Source: Dipteris shenzhenensis | Lineage: Eukaryota; Polypodiophyta; Polypodiopsida; Gleicheniales | NCBI GenBank assembly: GCA_047967505.1 | Contig: CM106541.1 | Reading direction: 5' to 3' (one strand) | DNA: 64,000 bases | Part shown: positions 60,719 through 64,000 of the stretch, in pieces | How the letters are laid out: every line of letters begins with the position of its first letter | Numbering within the stretch: position 1 is the first letter of the stretch | The notes under the pieces: model-generated | Database searches by the model: none | What the model saw: the letters and a program-made list of their open reading frames with translations, nothing else | What the model was told of the DNA's origin: nothing | Position numbers and translations under genes: made by a program

Positions 60719-61450
60719 ATGGGGAAGAAGAAGAAAAAGAAGTGTAGCCTTTGTTTGAAGAAGGATCTTAAGACTTCTGCATGCTCATATTTTGCATACA
60801 CCATGCCGTAAGGGAGACAAGTGCAAATACTACTGCATGGTGGATCTTGTTGAAAAACTTTATGGCATCATTAAGTCACTGAAGAAAGCACCATCATCTA
60901 AAAATTTGGAGAAAGCGAGAGATAAATTGTCAAAGTTTTCTCACACATTGGAAGATGCTTATGATTATCATGAAAGAAACAGGTACAAATCATGTTCAAA
61001 TCTGAAGAGGATAAAGAAACCTTACAACCAGCTGTAGAGGAATTGGAGGAGACCTATGAGAGTGACTCAGAGTCAGATAGTGATTATGATGTTGAGCTTT
61101 GTTGGGACGGATATGATGGGGATTGAGAGTACACAAAAGAACCAAGAAGGCCAAAAGAGCCAAGAAGAGTTCTCAGAGGTACCCAACTTCACGTCAGACA
61201 TATCCCATGATTTAACAGAGGGTCAGGATTACCATGATGGTATACATTGTGGACATACACTTGCTGATGATATGATTCTTAATATTTTTGACCGTCTCTC
61301 ATGATGAGGCAATACCACAAGTTTCTTCTCATGTTCAGGATGATTCTTCTCTTATGGTTCATGAGGATGATGTTTCTCACACAAATGCTTTAGTTCTTGA
61401 TCATGATTATGATCCAGATTTGGAGGCTCCATTCTTCGAGTCTCTTCCTT
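60719..61450 (+). pseudogene. Frameshifted acidic Cys-motif ORF, unidentified
   Basis: ATG at 60,719 opens MGKKKKKKCSLCLKKDLKTS; the frame then changes near 60,790 into CRKGDKCKYYCMVDLVEKL and a helical stretch KAPSSKNLEKARDKLSKFSH, EDAYDYHERN. After another shift comes an acidic segment (EELEETYESDSESDSDYDVE), then SQEEFSEVPNFTSDISHDL, and finally VHEDDVSHTNALVLDHDYDP. Successive segments remain polar and protein-like across at least three frameshifts. The paired Cys motifs suggest metal binding. Function unknown; it may be a transposon accessory protein. Confidence 0.42.
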
Positions 61451-61771
61451 CTCTTATTTTTCCCTCTTCTTTTTCCCCTCTTTCAATCTCTTTTTCCCTC
61501 TTCCTTCTCTTATGCTTATGCTCTTTTCCCCTCTTCCTTTTCCCCTCTTCCTTTTCCCCTCTTCTTTTTCCCCTCTTTCAATCTCCTTTTCCCCTCTTTC
61601 AATCTCTTTTCCCCTCTTTCAAACATATGCTTTCTCTCTTTTTCTCTTATGCAGATGTTTTTTTTCTCTTATGCTTATGCTTATGCATGAGCATATGTCT
61701 CCTTCTCCTTCTCCTTCTTCTTTCCTTCTCTTCTTTTTCCCTCTCTTTTTCTCTTCTTTTCATAAGCATAT
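61430..61771. repeat. Pyrimidine-rich tract abutting copia C
   Basis: Imperfect TTTTCCCCTCTTC repeats, with GCTTATGCATGAGCATATG at 61,679-61,697, ending directly at the LTR of element C. Confidence 0.9.
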
Positions 61772-62480
61772 TGTAAGAAAACAATACAACGTCTGTGCTC
61801 AACGGATAACAAGATCTCATATGCAGAAGAGAAAAGCAGATAGTATGGAGAATCAAAATTTTGATTACTGTAAAACTAATACAATAGATGGTGCTACCTC
61901 CCGGCCATGCGCTCCTGTGTGAGAAGCTTCGATGGCGTGTTGGAAACAGTAGAGGACGGAGGCTGGATGCTAAGGAATCAGGGTTGCTGTAGCCAGTGAT
62001 AATGATGGGCTTCACGGGCTTGCTCTTATATAGCCACCAGTCGTAGTCGATTAGACCCAATCGAGAGACCGACCCAGTCCGCCCAAAACGACCGACTGGA
62101 GGTTGGTCCTGAAATAGGCTACAACCACACGATGGAACCGTGGTGTAGAATAGCATTCGGCCCAGAGCCATTCGGGATCATCTAGGGCTCCAAATGGGTC
62201 CCACAACCTGAGAGTGGGTTGCCTCGGAAAATGCTCCTTCTACCCTCAGTGCGGTCAGTCATGGGATGCCTTCCCGCACTTGCATGTAGCCTAGTTGGCA
62301 GTGTGCCAACTCTATCTGAAGCCGTCCAGCCATCAAGCCACACGTGGCTCCCATCTGGTATCCAAACCAGGACCTACCAGATAACCGAGCTACTCAAATG
62401 CCTTCTCATACAGGGGGCTTACAAGTAGAGTTAGCTAGTTCCCGCGTAGTTACACGAGAGTGGAGCATGGATATCTAACA
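61772..62480 (-). repeat. 3' LTR of copia C
   Basis: 709 bp; in minus orientation TGTTAGATATCC to TTCTTACA, clearly homologous to the LTRs of element B, with the same internal TATATAAGAGCAAG box. Confidence 0.92.
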
Positions 62481-63765
62481 CCCCCCCTCAATGTCCACCC
62501 GCAAGTGAACTTACTTTTTCGGCCCAATGCCAAGTCGATGAAGATGCCTCTCCAGCAAGTCTCTTCCAAGAGCCTTCGTGAAGATGTTCGTAGCATTCTT
62601 TGTAGTTGGACAGTACACCAAGTCGACCTCTCCATCCATGATGAGCTCCCGTACAAAGTGATATTGAATCTCAATGTGTTTTGTGCAAGCGTGGAACACA
62701 GGGTTCTTTGCAATTGCCATGCAACTCTGATTGTCACATGATAACTGCATAGGCTTGTTCTGCACTGCACCCATGTCCCCTAAAGTCCTCCTCAACCACA
62801 CTACCTCACAAGAAGCAAAACATGCTGATTTGTACTCATCCTTGGTAGAAGAAAGAGCAATTGTGGTTTGCTTCCTCGTTGCTTCTTACTGACCCATGAC
62901 ACAGCTCCAGATCAAAGTGAAACAATAACCTGTCACTGATCTCCTACTGTCCACATCTCCTGCCCAATCCGAGTCATAGAATCCGGTCAAGGTGTTGCCC
63001 TTAGTATAGGTGATGCCATAATCAAGTGTGCCTTTGATGTATTTCAGCACCCACAACCCTGCCCTCTAATGGTCCTCCCGGGGCATATTGGAAAACCTAC
63101 TTAGTACACCAGTCACAAAAATGATGTTCGTGCACAAGTAAATCAAACTACCCACAAGTCTTCTATACTTCGCTTCATCCACCAGTGGTGATGAATCCTC
63201 GTTTGAAAGCTTCACGTCAACCTCCATAGGGGTGCCAACTGTCTTGCACTCAGCCATGCCAAATGCCTTCAGTATCTCTCCAGCATACTTCAGTTGTGAG
63301 ATGAAGATCTGTGTTAGCTCTTGCTAAACTTCAATCCCCAAATAGAAATGCATCAGTCCAAGGTCTATCATTTCAAACTCTCTTCCTAGCAACTGCTTTG
63401 TTTGCGATATCTTTTCTTCATGGTTCCCTATTAATGACAAGGTCGTCCACAAAAAGGACCACGATCATACACCTGTTTGCTTCTCTGTAGATATACAAAT
63501 TTGCATCAGATGGGCCCCTCCTAAACCCGTTTTGCAGAAAGTAGGCATCAATCCACTGGTACCATGCTCGTGGGGCCTGTTTCAGCCCATAAAGCGCCTT
63601 CTTCAGTTTACAGACTTTACCTTCTGGATTGGGGATCACAAAACCTGGTGGTTGTTCCACGTATACCTCCTCCTTGAGATCTCCATTTAGAAAGGCGGAT
63701 TTTACATCCATCTGAAACACGGGCCAACTTTCCTATGCTGCTAAAGCCAAAACACTGTGAATTGT
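62481..63765 (-). pseudogene. Copia C reverse transcriptase and RNase H
   Basis: The RT frame (63,418-63,720) reads [32 protein letters not shown] and a catalytic box FVDDLVI in place of YVDD. The next part has a shift; a frame at 63,066-63,257 carries VDEAKYRRLVGSLIYLC. RNase H (62,511-62,801) ends with KHIEIQYHFVRELIMDGEVD, DLLERHLHRLGIGPKK and a stop. Another break lies near 62,880. Confidence 0.88.
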
Positions 63766-63845
63766 CCAGGATGGTGGCAGATTGCTCAGGTCCATAGAGG
63801 ACATCTTGCTTGAGTCTGCTTTTCAGCCTATCAGGGTTGTAGGTC
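63766..63845 (-). other. Short non-copia open segment at the element C junction
   Basis: Beyond the end of homology with element B, the minus strand stays open for about 26 codons with LKSRLKQDVLYGPEQSATIL, which is not copia RT. It may be captured or host sequence at the truncation point. Too short to identify. Confidence 0.3.
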
Positions 63846-64000
63846 TTTTAGGATATAAGGAAAAGAGAGGAAAAGAGAGAAGTAAAGAGAGTAAAAGAGA
63901 GAATGGAAAAGAGAGGAAAGAGAGGAAAAGAGAGAAGGAAAAGTGAGAAATCATATGATTATGCATATGGATGAGCATATGCTCATGCATAAGCATATAA
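63846..64000. repeat. Purine-rich tract and AT palindromes at window end
   Basis: GGAAAAGAGA-type repeats to about 63,945, then CATATGCTCATGCATAAGC at 63,976-63,994, the exact reverse complement of 61,679-61,697. The window ends here. Confidence 0.85.

Larger units (their letters stand above)
61772..63765 (-). mobile_element. Truncated Ty1/copia element C (B family)
   Basis: Minus-strand element: 3' LTR at 61,772-62,480, purine tract beside it, then RNase H and RT reading up to about 63,765, where homology to element B stops. 5' LTR, gag, protease and integrase are absent. The ORFs are less damaged than in B. Confidence 0.88.

Noticed and set aside
1-64000. CRISPR arrays, bacterial operons, rRNA and tRNA genes
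   Set aside because: No regularly spaced short repeats with unique spacers and no rRNA or tRNA signatures seen; the window is plainly plant nuclear DNA.

Overview
This is a land-plant nuclear window, AT-rich and dominated by decayed transposable elements. The evidence is plant-type Ty1/copia and Ty3/gypsy LTR retrotransposons (initiator-Met-tRNA-type primer sites TGGTATCAGA, plant-style RT, integrase and RNase H motifs), long CT/GA microsatellites, and one interrupted gene with GT-AG introns whose conserved boxes resemble a plant coiled-coil protein family. I cannot name the species; a large, repeat-rich genome fits best.

Layout. 1-7.3 kb: non-coding DNA with old duplications and a minus-strand gypsy pol relic (5.06-7.26 kb). 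7.64-13.2 kb: a structurally complete but coding-dead copia element (A) with a TAAAG target duplication. 13.5-19.2 kb: a second plus-strand copia element (B), target duplication CTCCT, with a ~190-bp MITE-like insert in its RT region. 19.2-30.1 kb: relics, including an internally deleted copia (21.4-22.8), a gypsy RNase H scrap (24.3-24.5), an unidentified minus-strand pseudogene (25.3-26.6), a 388-bp tandem duplication and an isolated minus-strand LTR (29.8-30.1). 30.5-34.8 kb: microsatellites and featureless sequence.

36.4-42.5 kb holds the one convincing cellular gene: five coding exons on the plus strand, about 995 codons, with a tandem duplication in intron 3 that copied the tail of exon 3 and a 60-bp minisatellite just after the stop. 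A second, weaker plus-strand gene candidate lies at 58.6-60.0 kb.

45.8-49.05 kb: a plus-strand gypsy relic. 50.10-54.63 kb: a complete, compact minus-strand gypsy element with 184-bp LTRs. 55.7-56.4 kb: a minus-strand histone H3-like (possibly centromeric-H3-like) pseudogene with an internal 76-bp duplication. 56.4-57.2 kb: two related fold-back sequences bounded by CT and GA tracts. 60.7-61.5 kb: a frameshifted acidic ORF. 61.77-63.8 kb: a truncated minus-strand copia (C) of the B family, lying between pyrimidine-rich and purine-rich arms that share a perfect 19-bp inverted repeat.

The retroelement ORFs carry many premature stops, and in element A every in-frame stop is TAG, most where the family has CAG; this looks like cytosine-methylation decay. 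No CRISPR array, rRNA or tRNA gene was seen.
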